From Thiobacillus sp. (lineage in GTDB: Bacteria; Pseudomonadota; Gammaproteobacteria; Burkholderiales; Thiobacillaceae), in assembly GCA_018263115.1 (NCBI GenBank), contig JADFDC010000008.1, positions 34,772 through 98,771 on the forward strand: a stretch of DNA of 64,000 nucleotides, in the 5' to 3' direction. Below, in pieces: positions 33,974 to 43,073 of this stretch. The notes under the pieces were generated by a model. The model was not told where the DNA came from and ran no database searches. It saw only the letters and a program-made list of their open reading frames with translations. Both the position numbers and the translations under genes were made by a program. Position 1 is the stretch's first letter, and each line of letters begins with the position of its first letter.

Positions 33974-34758
33974 TGACAGACCTGCTCCGCTTCCCACAAT
34001 TGTCTTTGCGCTTTATCCCGGTCTGGCAGCGAAATTTCCTGGTCTGGAAAAAGCTCGCCCTGCCCAGCGTGCTCGGCAACCTCGCCGACCCCATGCTTTA
34101 CATGCTTGGGCTTGGATTCGGACTGGGCAGCCTGCTGCCGGATGTGGAAGGCATGTCCTACCTGACCTTTTTGGGCGCGGGTACCGTTGCCTACTCCACC
34201 ATGAACAGCGCCACGTTCGAAACCCTGTACTCGGGCTTTTCGCGCATGCATGTGCAAAAAACCTGGGAAGCCATCCTCAACACGCCGCTGGAACTGGACG
34301 ATGTGCTCACGGGTGAATGGCTGTGGGCCGCCAGCAAAAGCCTCCTGTCCGGCTTGGCGATTCTTGCGGTGATCTGGGTGCTGGGCCTGCAGGCCGATTG
34401 GGCTTTATCGCTCTGGCTGATTCCGCTGGCTTTCCTCATTGGTCTGTGTTTTTCCGGCATGGGTCTGGTCATGACGGCGGTCTCGCCCAGCTACGACTTT
34501 TTCATGTACTACTTCACCCTGGTCATCACACCCATGGTATTGCTGTGCGGCGTGTTCTACCCTGTCAGCCAGCTTCCCCCGCTCCTGCAGGAGATTTCCT
34601 CCTGGCTACCACTCACTCACGCCATAGAAATCGCCCGCCCGCTGGTACGAGGCCAAATACCAGCGCAACCGCTAACGCATATTGTCGTACTCCTTTCCTG
34701 GGGGTTTGTTGGTTTCTGGCTGGCTTTGGGATTGACCCGGCGCCGTTTACTCAAATAA
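33973..34758 (+). CDS. nodJ: ABC-2 type permease, NodJ type
   Basis: This 261-residue protein has six predicted transmembrane helices and the ABC-2 signature in its second half (YYFTLVITPMVLLCGVFYPVSQLPPLLQ). N-terminal RFIPVWQRNFLVWKKLALPSVLGNLADP is typical of NodJ. With the preceding ATPase it would form an inner-membrane exporter for a lipid-linked or glycosylated compound. The overlap at 33973 indicates coupled translation. Confidence 0.9.
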   Translation: MTDLLRFPQLSLRFIPVWQRNFLVWKKLALPSVLGNLADPMLYMLGLGFGLGSLLPDVEGMSYLTFLGAGTVAYSTMNSATFETLYSGFSRMHVQKTWEAILNTPLELDDVLTGEWLWAASKSLLSGLAILAVIWVLGLQADWALSLWLIPLAFLIGLCFSGMGLVMTAVSPSYDFFMYYFTLVITPMVLLCGVFYPVSQLPPLLQEISSWLPLTHAIEIARPLVRGQIPAQPLTHIVVLLSWGFVGFWLALGLTRRRLLK

Positions 34759-34844
34759 CCCCGCCCGATAGTTGACAAATTCACTCAAGTATTTTTAAAT
34801 AGTACCCGACTAATTTGTTCAACCATTTTCAACGAGGTGAAACC

Positions 34845-35138
34845 ATGGAACTGCCTGCACGCGATGGCGACGGCTATCTGGAAAACATGAACGACTGGAC
34901 CGAGGAAATCGGCAAGGCAATGGCCGAAGCTGATGGTATCGAACTGACAGACGCAAAGTGGGAACAAATCCTTAAGGCGCGCGAATACTACGACGAATAC
35001 CAGCAGGTGCCCCCCATTCGCAAATTCGCCAAGTATCTCGACATGGACCAGAAAGAAGTATTCAACATGTGGATGACCGGTCCGATGAAACCCATCACCA
35101 AGTACGGCGGTCTCCCCAAGCCAACCGGCTGCGTTTGA
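34845..35138 (+). CDS. tusE: TusE/DsrC-family sulfur relay protein
   Basis: This 97-residue protein shows DGYLENMNDWTEEIGKAMAEADGIELTDAKWE and ends GGLPKPTGCV, with the penultimate Cys that carries persulfide. At the position eleven residues before it, where dissimilatory DsrC has a second Cys, there is Thr, so it is a TusE-type protein that passes sulfur to tRNA thiolation and not a sulfite-reductase partner. The ATG at 34845 follows CGAGGTGAAACC; an upstream ATG at 34815 lacks support. Confidence 0.88.
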   Translation: MELPARDGDGYLENMNDWTEEIGKAMAEADGIELTDAKWEQILKAREYYDEYQQVPPIRKFAKYLDMDQKEVFNMWMTGPMKPITKYGGLPKPTGCV

Positions 35139-35163
35139 AAGTTTTCAGGCAACCTCCAGTGCC

Positions 35164-35189
35164 AGGCGCCGCAAGGCGCCTTTTTTATT
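35164..35189 (+). terminator. Rho-independent terminator after tusE
   Basis: AGGCGCC (35164-35170) pairs with GGCGCCT across a GCAA tetraloop and is followed by six or more T from 35181. It is a strong plus-strand terminator that abuts the lipA stop codon. Confidence 0.88.
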
Positions 35190-36141
35190 TGACGAGACTT
35201 CGCGCCTGCAAATCGGCATGATAACTGGACCGCACCATCGGCCCGCAGGCAGCCTGCCTGAATCCCAATTCATGGGCAGCCGTTTCGAATGCCTTGAACT
35301 GTTCGGGCGTGACATAGCGCAGAACGGGCAAATGCGCGCCCGAAGGCTGAAGATACTGGCCAATAGTCAGCATGTCGACGTCATGCGAGCGCAGGTCTCG
35401 CATCACATCATGAATCTCCTGATCGGTTTCGCCCAATCCCACCATCAGCCCCGATTTAGTTGGGATGTCTGGATGCCGCGCCTTGAAGTCCCGCAACAAT
35501 TTGAGTGAATGCGCGTAATCCGCCCCAGGGCGCGCTGCCTTGTACAGGCGCGGCACGGTTTCCAGATTGTGGTTCATCACATCAGGCGGCGCTGAAACCA
35601 GTTCATCCAGGGCAATGTCCAGCCGCCCCCGGAAATCCGGCACAAGAATTTCGATTCGGGTACCGGGCGATTTTTCACGCACGGCACGTATGCAGTCCGC
35701 GAAATGCCGGGCGCCGCCGTCACGCAAATCATCCCGATCAACGCTGGTAATTACGACATAGTTCAGATTCATTGCGGCGATGGTTTCCGCCAGATGGCAA
35801 GACTCATCCGCGTCCGGCGGCAGCGGTTTGCCATGCCCCACATCGCAGAACGGGCAGCGTCGTGTACACAGATCACCCAGAATCATGAACGTGGCAGTAC
35901 CATGCGCGAAACATTCGCCCAGATTCGGGCAGGAAGCTTCTTCGCATACTGTGTGCAGCTTCTGTTCGCGCAATACCTCCTTCAGCCGGATCACATCCGG
36001 ATGGCTGGGCGATCTGGCGCGAATCCAGCCTGGCATTTTCAGTCTGGGCTGAGGCACCACCTTGATGGGAATGCGCGAAGTTTTCGCTTCACCCTTGTGC
36101 AACTTAGTGTCGGCCACGTCAAGGTCCGCGTGAAAAATCAA
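35185..36141 (-). CDS. lipA: Lipoyl synthase
   Basis: This 318-residue radical SAM enzyme has both iron-sulfur sites: the auxiliary cluster Cys set [12 protein letters not shown] and the SAM cluster CTRRCPFC, then [25 protein letters not shown] and [10 protein letters not shown]. It inserts two sulfurs into octanoyl groups on lipoyl domains in the cytoplasm. The start shown is TTG; a GTG at 36117 is an alternative, and neither has a strong ribosome-binding site. lipB lies 300 bases upstream on the same strand, separated by a small plus-strand gene. Confidence 0.95.
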   Translation of the reverse strand: MIFHADLDVADTKLHKGEAKTSRIPIKVVPQPRLKMPGWIRARSPSHPDVIRLKEVLREQKLHTVCEEASCPNLGECFAHGTATFMILGDLCTRRCPFCDVGHGKPLPPDADESCHLAETIAAMNLNYVVITSVDRDDLRDGGARHFADCIRAVREKSPGTRIEILVPDFRGRLDIALDELVSAPPDVMNHNLETVPRLYKAARPGADYAHSLKLLRDFKARHPDIPTKSGLMVGLGETDQEIHDVMRDLRSHDVDMLTIGQYLQPSGAHLPVLRYVTPEQFKAFETAAHELGFRQAACGPMVRSSYHADLQARSLVK

Positions 36142-36217
36142 AGGCTTATTTTACCGCTATCCAAGCTGCCGCGACTGGTCTATACACAATACACTGCAAC
36201 CCGATCAGGAGATAACA

Positions 36218-36451
36218 ATGGAATCGCGTATCGCTGACTTTCTGGTGCATGTGGATAAAACCCTGGCGCCCGAGGAACAATGCAAGCTGGAAGACTATGT
36301 GAGGCAGCAGCCCTGCGTGGTCGGCGCCGGCATATCCGTTGATCATCCTCACCTGATGGTCGTTGCTTACGATTCAGACTGCGGCCGTGCCAGCGATATT
36401 GTGCACAGCATTCAGGATGAAGGTTACCGGGCTGAAGCCATTGGCTTCTAG
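36218..36451 (+). CDS. Small HMA-like domain protein
   Basis: This 77-residue protein has a beta-alpha-beta-beta-alpha-beta pattern (ending DIVHSIQDEGYRAEAIGF) as in heavy-metal-associated domains, but without the CxxC metal motif; Cys residues at 22, 33 and 56 are isolated. CAGGAGATAACA before the ATG is a good ribosome-binding site. It sits alone on the plus strand between lipA and lipB and overlaps the lipB end by four bases. The function is unknown. Confidence 0.72.
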   Translation: MESRIADFLVHVDKTLAPEEQCKLEDYVRQQPCVVGAGISVDHPHLMVVAYDSDCGRASDIVHSIQDEGYRAEAIGF

Positions 36452-37059
36452 GCGACAATGCTCTCGGCCAGTCGCTTGGCGAGTAATTTGCCCAGCGAGT
36501 CGGGCGTATCCGGCATCCCAAGGTTTCGTGTCTGCGTTACAGCCATGCCGGGATAGCCGCATGGGTTGATGAGCGAAAACGGCGACAAATCCATATCCAC
36601 ATTGAGCGCCAATCCGTGATAACTGCGGCCCTGCTTGATGCGCAATCCCAGCGCGGCAATTTTCGCACCCGCTACATACACACCTGGCGCCCCAGTTCGA
36701 CGTTCAGCCTGAATTCCCGCTGACGCCAGCAGATCGATCACCGACTGTTCCATGCGATGCACCAGATCCTTGACCCCGTAGCCGCGCCGCTTCAAATCCA
36801 CCAGTATATAAATCACGACTTGTCCCGGCCCGTGGTAGGTAATCTGCCCGCCACGATCGATGGCAACCACCGGAATATCTGTTGTCTGCAATAGATGTTC
36901 GCGCTTGCCCGCCTGACCGAGGGTGAAAACGGGCGGGTGTTCCAGCACCCACAATTCATCTTGTGTGGTTTCAACCCGGGTCGCCGTGAAATCCCGCATG
37001 GTGCGCCAGGTGAGCTCGTATTCCTGCTGCCCAAGATGCCTGATGATCAGCCGGTTCAA
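36448..37059 (-). CDS. lipB: Octanoyltransferase
   Basis: The 203-residue enzyme contains GGQITYHGPGQVVIYILVDL, RRTGAPGVYVAGAKIAALG with the catalytic Lys, and LINPCGYPGM with the catalytic Cys. It moves octanoate from acyl carrier protein to lipoyl domains ahead of LipA. It overlaps the DUF493 gene by four bases, so the two are translated together. Confidence 0.95.
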   Translation of the reverse strand: MNRLIIRHLGQQEYELTWRTMRDFTATRVETTQDELWVLEHPPVFTLGQAGKREHLLQTTDIPVVAIDRGGQITYHGPGQVVIYILVDLKRRGYGVKDLVHRMEQSVIDLLASAGIQAERRTGAPGVYVAGAKIAALGLRIKQGRSYHGLALNVDMDLSPFSLINPCGYPGMAVTQTRNLGMPDTPDSLGKLLAKRLAESIVA

Positions 37060-37316
37060 AGGACAATCTTTACGTAAGGATGTGAAGACAGATCGCGATA
37101 AAGATTGTCGAGCTGCTCTTTTGAGACTGCCCGTATCGTGCAGGTCACCGCCAGATAGTTGCCTTTGCCGGAAGCGCGCATGTCCAGCCCGGCCTCGCTG
37201 AAATCCGGCGCATGCGCCAGTACAACCTTGACGATTGCCTGCGCAAAATCATCCCGCGCGGCGCCCATGACCTTGACAGGAAAATCGCAGGGGAATTCGA
37301 GCAGGGAATCGCTCAT
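37056..37316 (-). CDS. DUF493 family protein (YbeD-like)
   Basis: This 86-residue protein begins MSDSLLEFPCDFPVKVMGAA and ends with LDNLYRDLSSHPYVKIVL, the DUF493/YbeD pattern, an ACT-like regulatory fold. In many Proteobacteria it stands between dat or dacC and lipB. Here it follows the Crp/Fnr gene by 12 bases, so its transcription may come from the regulator promoter. Its biochemical role is not established. Confidence 0.9.
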   Translation of the reverse strand: MSDSLLEFPCDFPVKVMGAARDDFAQAIVKVVLAHAPDFSEAGLDMRASGKGNYLAVTCTIRAVSKEQLDNLYRDLSSHPYVKIVL

Positions 37317-37328
37317 CTTCAGAGGGCG

Positions 37329-38021
37329 TTAAAGTTGAAGCTTGCGCAAGCCTTCCGCGTTCAGCACCTTGATCACACGGCCCGACACTTCAATCAGGCC
37401 GGATTCGGTCAACACATGCAACACGCGAGAAAAGGTTTCCGGTGTCAGATTCAACTGGGAAGCCACGATGTGCTTGGCTGCCGGCAATTGCACATCGTAT
37501 TCCTGAGTGCCGGCTGATGGTGCGGCGTGCTGCAGCATGCAGGCTACCCTCTGCGCGCTGGAGCGCATCGAGCAAGCTTCCAGATTACTGATCAATTCAT
37601 GCAGCCGGATACTGATGCCCGCCAGCATGCGCTTCGCAAGACGGCAGTCCTTGTCCAGCAGGTTTGTAATCGCCTCTTCCGGAATATCCAGCACCCGGCT
37701 GTCAACACCTGCCTGGGAAAAAATCGGGTACGGCTGACCGAGAAACATCAGCGCCTCGCCAAAGGACTCACCTGGCTTGATCACTTCCAGAATCCGCTCG
37801 GTACCCTGTTCCGAAGGAAACGCCAGCGTTATCCTTCCTTCCAGCAGGATATAAAACCCATGCGGCTGATCACCCTTCTGGAACAGAATTTCGCCACGCT
37901 CAACGTGCAGTTCCCGAACGTGCTCAGCCATCGCCACCACATCATCCGGTTCCACCTTGCTGAAGAGCGGCACTCTCCGAAGTGCCTCCGCAAGATCATT
38001 TGATCGTTTTGCCATCATCAT
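37329..38021 (-). CDS. Crp/Fnr-family regulator, DNR-like
   Basis: The 230-residue protein has an N-terminal cyclic-nucleotide-like sensor fold (GEILFQKGDQPHGFYILLEGRI) and a C-terminal winged helix with LNLTPETFSRVLHVLTESGLI as recognition helix. The N-terminal Cys cluster of oxygen-sensing FNR is absent, which suggests a DNR or NnrR-type sensor of NO or heme, though ligand is inference. The E..SR contact residues fit binding to FNR-type boxes. Start at 38021 (three consecutive ATG) has AAGGAG nine bases upstream. It is divergent from napDAGHB. Confidence 0.87.
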   Translation of the reverse strand: MMMAKRSNDLAEALRRVPLFSKVEPDDVVAMAEHVRELHVERGEILFQKGDQPHGFYILLEGRITLAFPSEQGTERILEVIKPGESFGEALMFLGQPYPIFSQAGVDSRVLDIPEEAITNLLDKDCRLAKRMLAGISIRLHELISNLEACSMRSSAQRVACMLQHAAPSAGTQEYDVQLPAAKHIVASQLNLTPETFSRVLHVLTESGLIEVSGRVIKVLNAEGLRKLQL

Positions 38022-38077
38022 TATTTGCTTCTCCTTTTTTATTCTTGACGAGCTTGCGCCTGTTTGCAATCAAAACC

Positions 38078-38091
38078 TTGATATTCGTCAA
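38078..38091. promoter_or_regulatory. FNR/DNR-type operator between the regulator and nap
   Basis: TTGATATTCGTCAA differs from the consensus TTGAT-N4-ATCAA at one base and is extended to CCTTGA...TCAAGG (38076-38093). Its centre lies about 62 bases from both the napD and regulator start codons, so it could control both directions. Likely ligands are FNR or the adjacent DNR-like protein. Confidence 0.75.
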
Positions 38092-38145
38092 GGTTTTTTT
38101 TGTTGAACAGGAGCAGGATATCCAACTTAAAAAGGAGGGGGCGTC

Positions 38146-38463
38146 ATGAATTATTCCGGCATCCTGGTCATGGCCAGGCCGCAGAACTTTCCCAATGTCA
38201 GCACGGCCCTAAGCGCAATCGACGGTGTTGAAGTCTTTCAGCAAGAACCGGAAACCGGTCGCATCGTTGTAGTGCTGGAAGCGGAAAACATCAAGACCGA
38301 AACCGACATGCTTCAAGCCATCAAGGCCCTGCCTGGCGTGGCTGCCGCCGAAATGGTCTACCACTACTTCGAGGATGATCAAGAGGTCATCACTCATATC
38401 CCTGAAGAACTTGACAAGCTGCAAGGCATGGGCGCCGTGCCCGCAGTCCTGCAGGAAAACTAA
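38146..38463 (+). CDS. napD: Nitrate reductase maturation chaperone NapD
   Basis: This 105-residue protein starts MNYSGILVMARPQNFPNVSTALSAIDGVEV and contains GRIVVVLEAENIKTETDMLQAIKALPGV, the ferredoxin-like NapD fold. NapD binds the Tat signal of NapA in the cytoplasm until cofactor loading is done. AAAGGAGGGGGCGTC precedes the ATG. It lies 26 bases before napA and 55 bases after the FNR-type box, at the head of the operon. Confidence 0.92.
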   Translation: MNYSGILVMARPQNFPNVSTALSAIDGVEVFQQEPETGRIVVVLEAENIKTETDMLQAIKALPGVAAAEMVYHYFEDDQEVITHIPEELDKLQGMGAVPAVLQEN

Positions 38464-38489
38464 ATATCACACTTACCTAGGAGGACATC

Positions 38490-41231
38490 ATGCATCTATC
38501 CCGTCGCGAATTCCTGAAATCCGCCGTGGCTGCATCCACGGCTTCCACAATGGGCATGTCCCTGTCAGAACTGGCTGAAGCTGCAGCCAGTGAGTTGGAA
38601 AAGGGCTGGAAGTGGGACAAGGCTGTTTGCAGGTTCTGCGGCACGGGTTGCGGCATCATGTGTGCCACCAAGGACGGCCGCATCGTCGCCACCAAGGGCG
38701 ATCCCAAGGCGCCTGTCAACAAGGGCCTCAACTGCATCAAGGGCTATTTCAACGGCAAGATCTTGTACGGCCAGGATCGCCTGACACAGCCTTTGATGCG
38801 CATGACCGACGGCAAGTTCGACAAGAAGGGCAAGTTCGTGCCCGTCACCTGGGAACAGGCATTTGACGAGATGGAAAAGCAGTTCCGCAAGACCTATGCG
38901 GAAAAAGGGCCATCCGGCGTGGCCTGCTTTGGGTCCGGCCAGTGGACCATCCATGAAGGCTACGCCATGAACAAGCTGTTCAAGGCAGGCTTCCGTTCCA
39001 ACAACATCGATCCCAATGCCCGCAACTGCATGGCATCGGCCGTGGCGGCGTTCTATAGCGTGTTCGGTGCCGACGAGCCCGCCGGCAACTATGACGACAT
39101 CGAGTACACCGACACCATGATCCTGTGGGGCGCCAACATGGCGGAGATGCACCCCATCCTGTGGTCACGCATTTCCGACCGCCGGCTGTCCAACAAGAAC
39201 GTGCGCATCGTCAACCTGTCGACCTACCGCAACATGAGTTCTGATCTGGCCGACCTGGAAATTCTGTTCAAACCCAACACTGACCTGGCTATCCAGAACT
39301 ACATCGCGCGCGAAATCATCGCCCGCGATGCGGTCAACAAGGATTTTGTCGAAAAGCACTGCGTATTCGCAACCGGTCCTTACGACATTGGCTACGGCAT
39401 GCGCAACACTGACAAATTTGCTTACCCGGCCGAAAAAGATACACAGGCCAAGGAACTAAAGGTCAAGCTCGACAAATATGAGGCTGTTGCCCAGCGCAAA
39501 GCCGAGGGTGAGGTGGTAGACCAGAAAAACACCGCCGATCCCGCCAAGCACTGGATGATCAGCTTCGACGACTTCAAGAAGGCTGTTGAACCCTACACGC
39601 TGGATTTCGTGGCGGAACTGGCTAAAGGAGACGAAGACGAATCGCTGGCCAGTTTCAAGGGCAAGCTCCAGCAACTGGCTGATTTCTACATCGAGAAGGA
39701 CCGCAAGGTGGTGTCCTTCTGGACCATGGGCTTCAACCAGCACCAGCGCGGTACCTGGGTCAACGAGCAGTGCTACATGAATCATCTATTACTTGGCAAG
39801 CAATCCCAGCCGGGCAATGGCGCATTCTCTCTGACCGGGCAGCCCTCCGCCTGCGGAACTGCTCGCGAAGTCGGTACCTTCTGCCATCGCCTGCCTGCCG
39901 ACACCTTGATTCCAAACCCCAAGCATCGAGCCAATGCCGAAGGCAAGTGGAAGCTGCCTGCAAAAACCATCAACCCCAAGATCGGTTCGTTCTATGCAAA
40001 GATTCTGCGCGACCTGGAAGATGGTCAGGTCAAGTGGGCCTGGGTACAGGTTAACAATCCGTGGCACACGCACCCCAATGCCAACCACTGGCTGAAAGCA
40101 GCTCGTGAGAACGACAATTTCATCATCGTCTCCGAAGCTTATCCCGGCGTTTCCGCCAAGATTGCCGATCTGATCCTGCCAACGGCCATGATATTCGAGA
40201 AATGGGGGGCATTCGGCAACGCCGAGCGCCGTACCCAGCAATGGCGGCAGCAGGTTCCGCCACCCGGGCAAGCTCGCGCCGATGTCTGGCAAACCATCGA
40301 GTTCTCGAAGCGCTTCAAGGTGAAAGATTTCTGGGGCGAGCAAAAACTACCCGGCCTCAAGGCGGATGGATACGAAGACAACAAGTTGCCAAGCGTGATG
40401 GATGAAGCCGTAAAAATGGGCTATTCCCCGGAAGACAGCCTGTACAAGGTGCTATTCGCAACTCCTGACAACCTCAAGGTGAAATGGCCCGATGCCGTGG
40501 CCAAGGGTCATGACAACCACGTCGCCGCCCTGCTGGGCGATGGCTGGTTCCCCGAAAAGGCACTGTGGCAGGAGTATGTGCAATTCGGCCGCGGCAAGGG
40601 CAAGGATCTGGCTGATTTCGACATCTATCATGGTGACAACATCCGCGGCATGAAATGGCCGGTCGTCGATGGGAAGGAAGTCGCATGGCGCTTCAACGAG
40701 CAATACGATCCCTATGTGAAAAAGGGTGCCGGATTCGAGTTCTACGGCGATCTGTTCAAAGCCATCCCCACCGGAAATCTTGACGGCATCACCGATCCCA
40801 AGCCGGTACCGCTGGCAGGCAAGGCCAAGATTTTCTACCGTCCCTATGCCGCCCCGGCCGAACAACCTGACACCAACTATGACCTGTGGCTGTGCACCGG
40901 ACGTGTTCTGGAACACTGGCACTCCGGCACCATGACCCGTCGTGTGCCCGAACTGCATCGCGCCGTGCCTGCAGCTGTCATGTGGATACATCCGGCTGAT
41001 GCCAAGAGCCGTGGCCTGCAACGCAATGACCTGGTCTGGATCGAATCGCGTCGCGGCAAGGTCAAGGTACGCGTGGAAACCGGCGGCCGCAACAAGATGG
41101 TCAAGGGCTACGTGTACGTGCCCTTCTTCGACGAAGGCGTGCTCATCAACCGCGTCACGCTGGACACGACTTGTCCGATCTCGAAAGAGAGCGATTACAA
41201 GAAGTGCGCCGTGAAGGTTTACAAGGCTTGA
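38490..41231 (+). CDS. napA: Periplasmic nitrate reductase, catalytic subunit
   Basis: The 913-residue protein has a Tat signal (SRREFLK), a 4Fe-4S site at Cys47, Cys50, Cys54 and Cys82, and the molybdenum ligand Cys180 in [10 protein letters not shown]. It reduces nitrate in the periplasm with the bis-MGD cofactor. It is about 80 residues longer than the enterobacterial enzyme, with charged inserts near residues 315-350 and again after 600, a length seen in campylobacterial NapA. AGGAGGACATC precedes the ATG. The operon lacks napC and napF. Confidence 0.95.
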   Translation: MHLSRREFLKSAVAASTASTMGMSLSELAEAAASELEKGWKWDKAVCRFCGTGCGIMCATKDGRIVATKGDPKAPVNKGLNCIKGYFNGKILYGQDRLTQPLMRMTDGKFDKKGKFVPVTWEQAFDEMEKQFRKTYAEKGPSGVACFGSGQWTIHEGYAMNKLFKAGFRSNNIDPNARNCMASAVAAFYSVFGADEPAGNYDDIEYTDTMILWGANMAEMHPILWSRISDRRLSNKNVRIVNLSTYRNMSSDLADLEILFKPNTDLAIQNYIAREIIARDAVNKDFVEKHCVFATGPYDIGYGMRNTDKFAYPAEKDTQAKELKVKLDKYEAVAQRKAEGEVVDQKNTADPAKHWMISFDDFKKAVEPYTLDFVAELAKGDEDESLASFKGKLQQLADFYIEKDRKVVSFWTMGFNQHQRGTWVNEQCYMNHLLLGKQSQPGNGAFSLTGQPSACGTAREVGTFCHRLPADTLIPNPKHRANAEGKWKLPAKTINPKIGSFYAKILRDLEDGQVKWAWVQVNNPWHTHPNANHWLKAARENDNFIIVSEAYPGVSAKIADLILPTAMIFEKWGAFGNAERRTQQWRQQVPPPGQARADVWQTIEFSKRFKVKDFWGEQKLPGLKADGYEDNKLPSVMDEAVKMGYSPEDSLYKVLFATPDNLKVKWPDAVAKGHDNHVAALLGDGWFPEKALWQEYVQFGRGKGKDLADFDIYHGDNIRGMKWPVVDGKEVAWRFNEQYDPYVKKGAGFEFYGDLFKAIPTGNLDGITDPKPVPLAGKAKIFYRPYAAPAEQPDTNYDLWLCTGRVLEHWHSGTMTRRVPELHRAVPAAVMWIHPADAKSRGLQRNDLVWIESRRGKVKVRVETGGRNKMVKGYVYVPFFDEGVLINRVTLDTTCPISKESDYKKCAVKVYKA

Positions 41232-41246
41232 GAACGCAGGGGGGCA

Positions 41247-41340
41247 GGATTCAGGGGTCAGGGCATGTGCTTCGCGCTTTCTTGAAGAAAGGAATCGCGG
41301 CCCTTGGCCGCACCTCCCCTGACTCCCGGCCTCTGAATCC
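41247..41340. repeat. Nested inverted repeat between napA and napG
   Basis: GGATTCAG (41247-41254) pairs with CTGAATCC (41333-41340); next to it GGGTCAGGG (41255-41263) largely pairs with CCCCTGACTCCC (41316-41327). Inside is a small hairpin GCGGCC-CTT-GGCCGC (41297-41311). The napA-napG gap is 124 bases, unlike the tight spacing elsewhere in the operon. It may lower downstream expression, protect the napA message or be an interspersed repeat of the genome. Confidence 0.6.
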
Positions 41341-41355
41341 AGGCCCCAATTAGTC

Positions 41356-42135
41356 ATGGAAAAGAAGCGGCGTGATTTTCTGCTGAAGACTGCGCAGGGC
41401 GCTGCCCTCGCGGCCTGCGGCGGGCTGATCTGGACTCACCTGCTGCGGCAGGAAGCCTCGGCGGCTGCGCTCGCGCTCCGTCCGCCAGGCGCATTGCCTG
41501 AAAATGATTTCGCCGCGCAATGCATCAAGTGCGGCCAGTGCACCAATGCCTGCCCCTACGACACCCTGAAGATGGCCACAGCAGGCAGCAACATGCCGGT
41601 TGGAACCCCCTATTTCGAGCCGCGCAAGGTGCCCTGTTACATGTGCCCGGATATTCCCTGCGTGCCGCCCTGCCCAACCGGCGCCTTGACCAAATCACTC
41701 AAGGACATCAACAAAGCGCGAATGGGCCTGGCGGTCATCGACGAGGAAAACTGCCTGTCCTGGCTAGGGCTGCGCTGCGAGGTCTGTTATCGAGTCTGCC
41801 CCGTGAAAGGCAAGGCCATCACGGTTGAAAACCATCCGCGCAAGATCAGCAAGCACGCGATGTTTGTGCCGCTGGTGCATGCTGAGCACTGTACGGGCTG
41901 CGGATTATGCGAACAGGCTTGTCCGACGCAGGAAGCGGCCATTCGCATCATCAACCCCTCGCTGGTACAGGGCAAGATTGGCGAACACTATCGGCTGGGC
42001 TGGACGCGCGAGGATGCAATCACCCAGGATTTCGCCGCCGGCGCCGCCCCCGCACCGGCGCAACCCTCCAGCCCCGATGTCGCGCCGAAAGAAGCGCCGG
42101 GAATGGATACCCTCAACAAGGGAATTGAATACTGA
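41356..42135 (+). CDS. napG: Ferredoxin-type quinol dehydrogenase subunit NapG
   Basis: This 259-residue protein has a Tat-type start (KKRRDFLLKTAQGAALAACGG) and four Cys clusters for 4Fe-4S centres: CIKCGQCTNACPYD, CYMCPDIPCVPPCP, CLSWLGLRCEVCYRVCPVKG and CTGCGLCEQACPTQ. With NapH it takes electrons from quinol to NapA/B in the periplasm. The last 50 residues are Ala/Pro-rich. No ribosome-binding site is visible before its ATG, which follows the inverted repeat. Confidence 0.93.
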   Translation: MEKKRRDFLLKTAQGAALAACGGLIWTHLLRQEASAAALALRPPGALPENDFAAQCIKCGQCTNACPYDTLKMATAGSNMPVGTPYFEPRKVPCYMCPDIPCVPPCPTGALTKSLKDINKARMGLAVIDEENCLSWLGLRCEVCYRVCPVKGKAITVENHPRKISKHAMFVPLVHAEHCTGCGLCEQACPTQEAAIRIINPSLVQGKIGEHYRLGWTREDAITQDFAAGAAPAPAQPSSPDVAPKEAPGMDTLNKGIEY

Positions 42136-43073
42136 TGCACGCCCAGGTTCAACCCACGGAAGAAGAAGCCAAACCCGGCCGCGTCGTGCGCCTGTACACG
42201 CCGCCCGCCACCCTGTCAGGCCGGCTCTGGAGCTGGCGTTACCTGATTCTGCGTCGCGTCACCCAGCTTGGCATTCTGGCGATGTTCTTTGGTACGGCAC
42301 GTTATGGCTGGGAAGTGGCGGGACGCCCCTTGCTGACCGGCAATCTCTCCGCTTCCGAATTTCTGGGCGTCATCCCCATGGCCGACCCTTTTGCCGTGCT
42401 GCAGCAGCTCCTGACCATGCACGTGCTGGACAAGGAGGTATTAATTGGCGCTGCAATCGTACTGGGATTTTATGCCTTGATTGCCGGCCGTACTTTTTGC
42501 GCTTGGGTCTGTCCCGTCAATCTTGTCACGGATGCGGCCGGCTGGCTTCGCGCAAAACTTCGCGTACCGGATTTCTGCAGCCTTTCGCGAAATATTCGCT
42601 ACTGGCTTCTGGTACTGGCCTTGATCCTGTCCGTATTAACCGGTGTAGCAGCTTTCGAATGGGTCAGCCCGATTTCCATGCTGCATCGCGAAATCGTTTT
42701 CGGCATTGGTTTGGGTCTGACCGCCATCGCCGGCATTTTTCTGCTCGACCTGCTGGTCGTCAAGCATGGCTGGTGCGGCCATCTCTGTCCGCTCGGTGCT
42801 TTTTACAGTCTCGTGGGACGCATCGCCCAACTACGCGTGCGATTTGATGACAGTTCCTGCACCCGTTGCGCAGAATGTGTGCGCGTATGTCCGGAACCCA
42901 AGGTGCTTGATTTCAAACTGGCCGCCGAGAACGGCCTGGTGGCTTCCGGCGAATGCACCAACTGCGCCAGATGCATACCCATCTGCCCGGAAAACAGTTT
43001 GAGCTTTAATTTTAGACCTCTTATCAAGCAGCACAATTCAACCGCAACACAACAGGCTAGGAGACCATCATGA
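42135..43073 (+). CDS. napH: Membrane quinol dehydrogenase subunit NapH
   Basis: The 312-residue protein has four to five transmembrane helices, the two CxxxCP motifs (CAWVCP and CGHLCP) and two C-terminal 4Fe-4S clusters (CTRCAECVRVCP and CTNCARCIPICP). It is the membrane anchor that oxidises quinol and passes electrons to NapG. In the absence of NapC it must be the main quinol entry point. The start overlaps the napG stop by one base, and it overlaps napB by four. Confidence 0.94.
   Translation: MHAQVQPTEEEAKPGRVVRLYTPPATLSGRLWSWRYLILRRVTQLGILAMFFGTARYGWEVAGRPLLTGNLSASEFLGVIPMADPFAVLQQLLTMHVLDKEVLIGAAIVLGFYALIAGRTFCAWVCPVNLVTDAAGWLRAKLRVPDFCSLSRNIRYWLLVLALILSVLTGVAAFEWVSPISMLHREIVFGIGLGLTAIAGIFLLDLLVVKHGWCGHLCPLGAFYSLVGRIAQLRVRFDDSSCTRCAECVRVCPEPKVLDFKLAAENGLVASGECTNCARCIPICPENSLSFNFRPLIKQHNSTATQQARRPS

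Noticed and set aside
33062..34758. Nodulation factor exporter
   Set aside because: NodIJ-type pairs are common in non-rhizobial betaproteobacteria and no nod genes are present; the name reflects family only.
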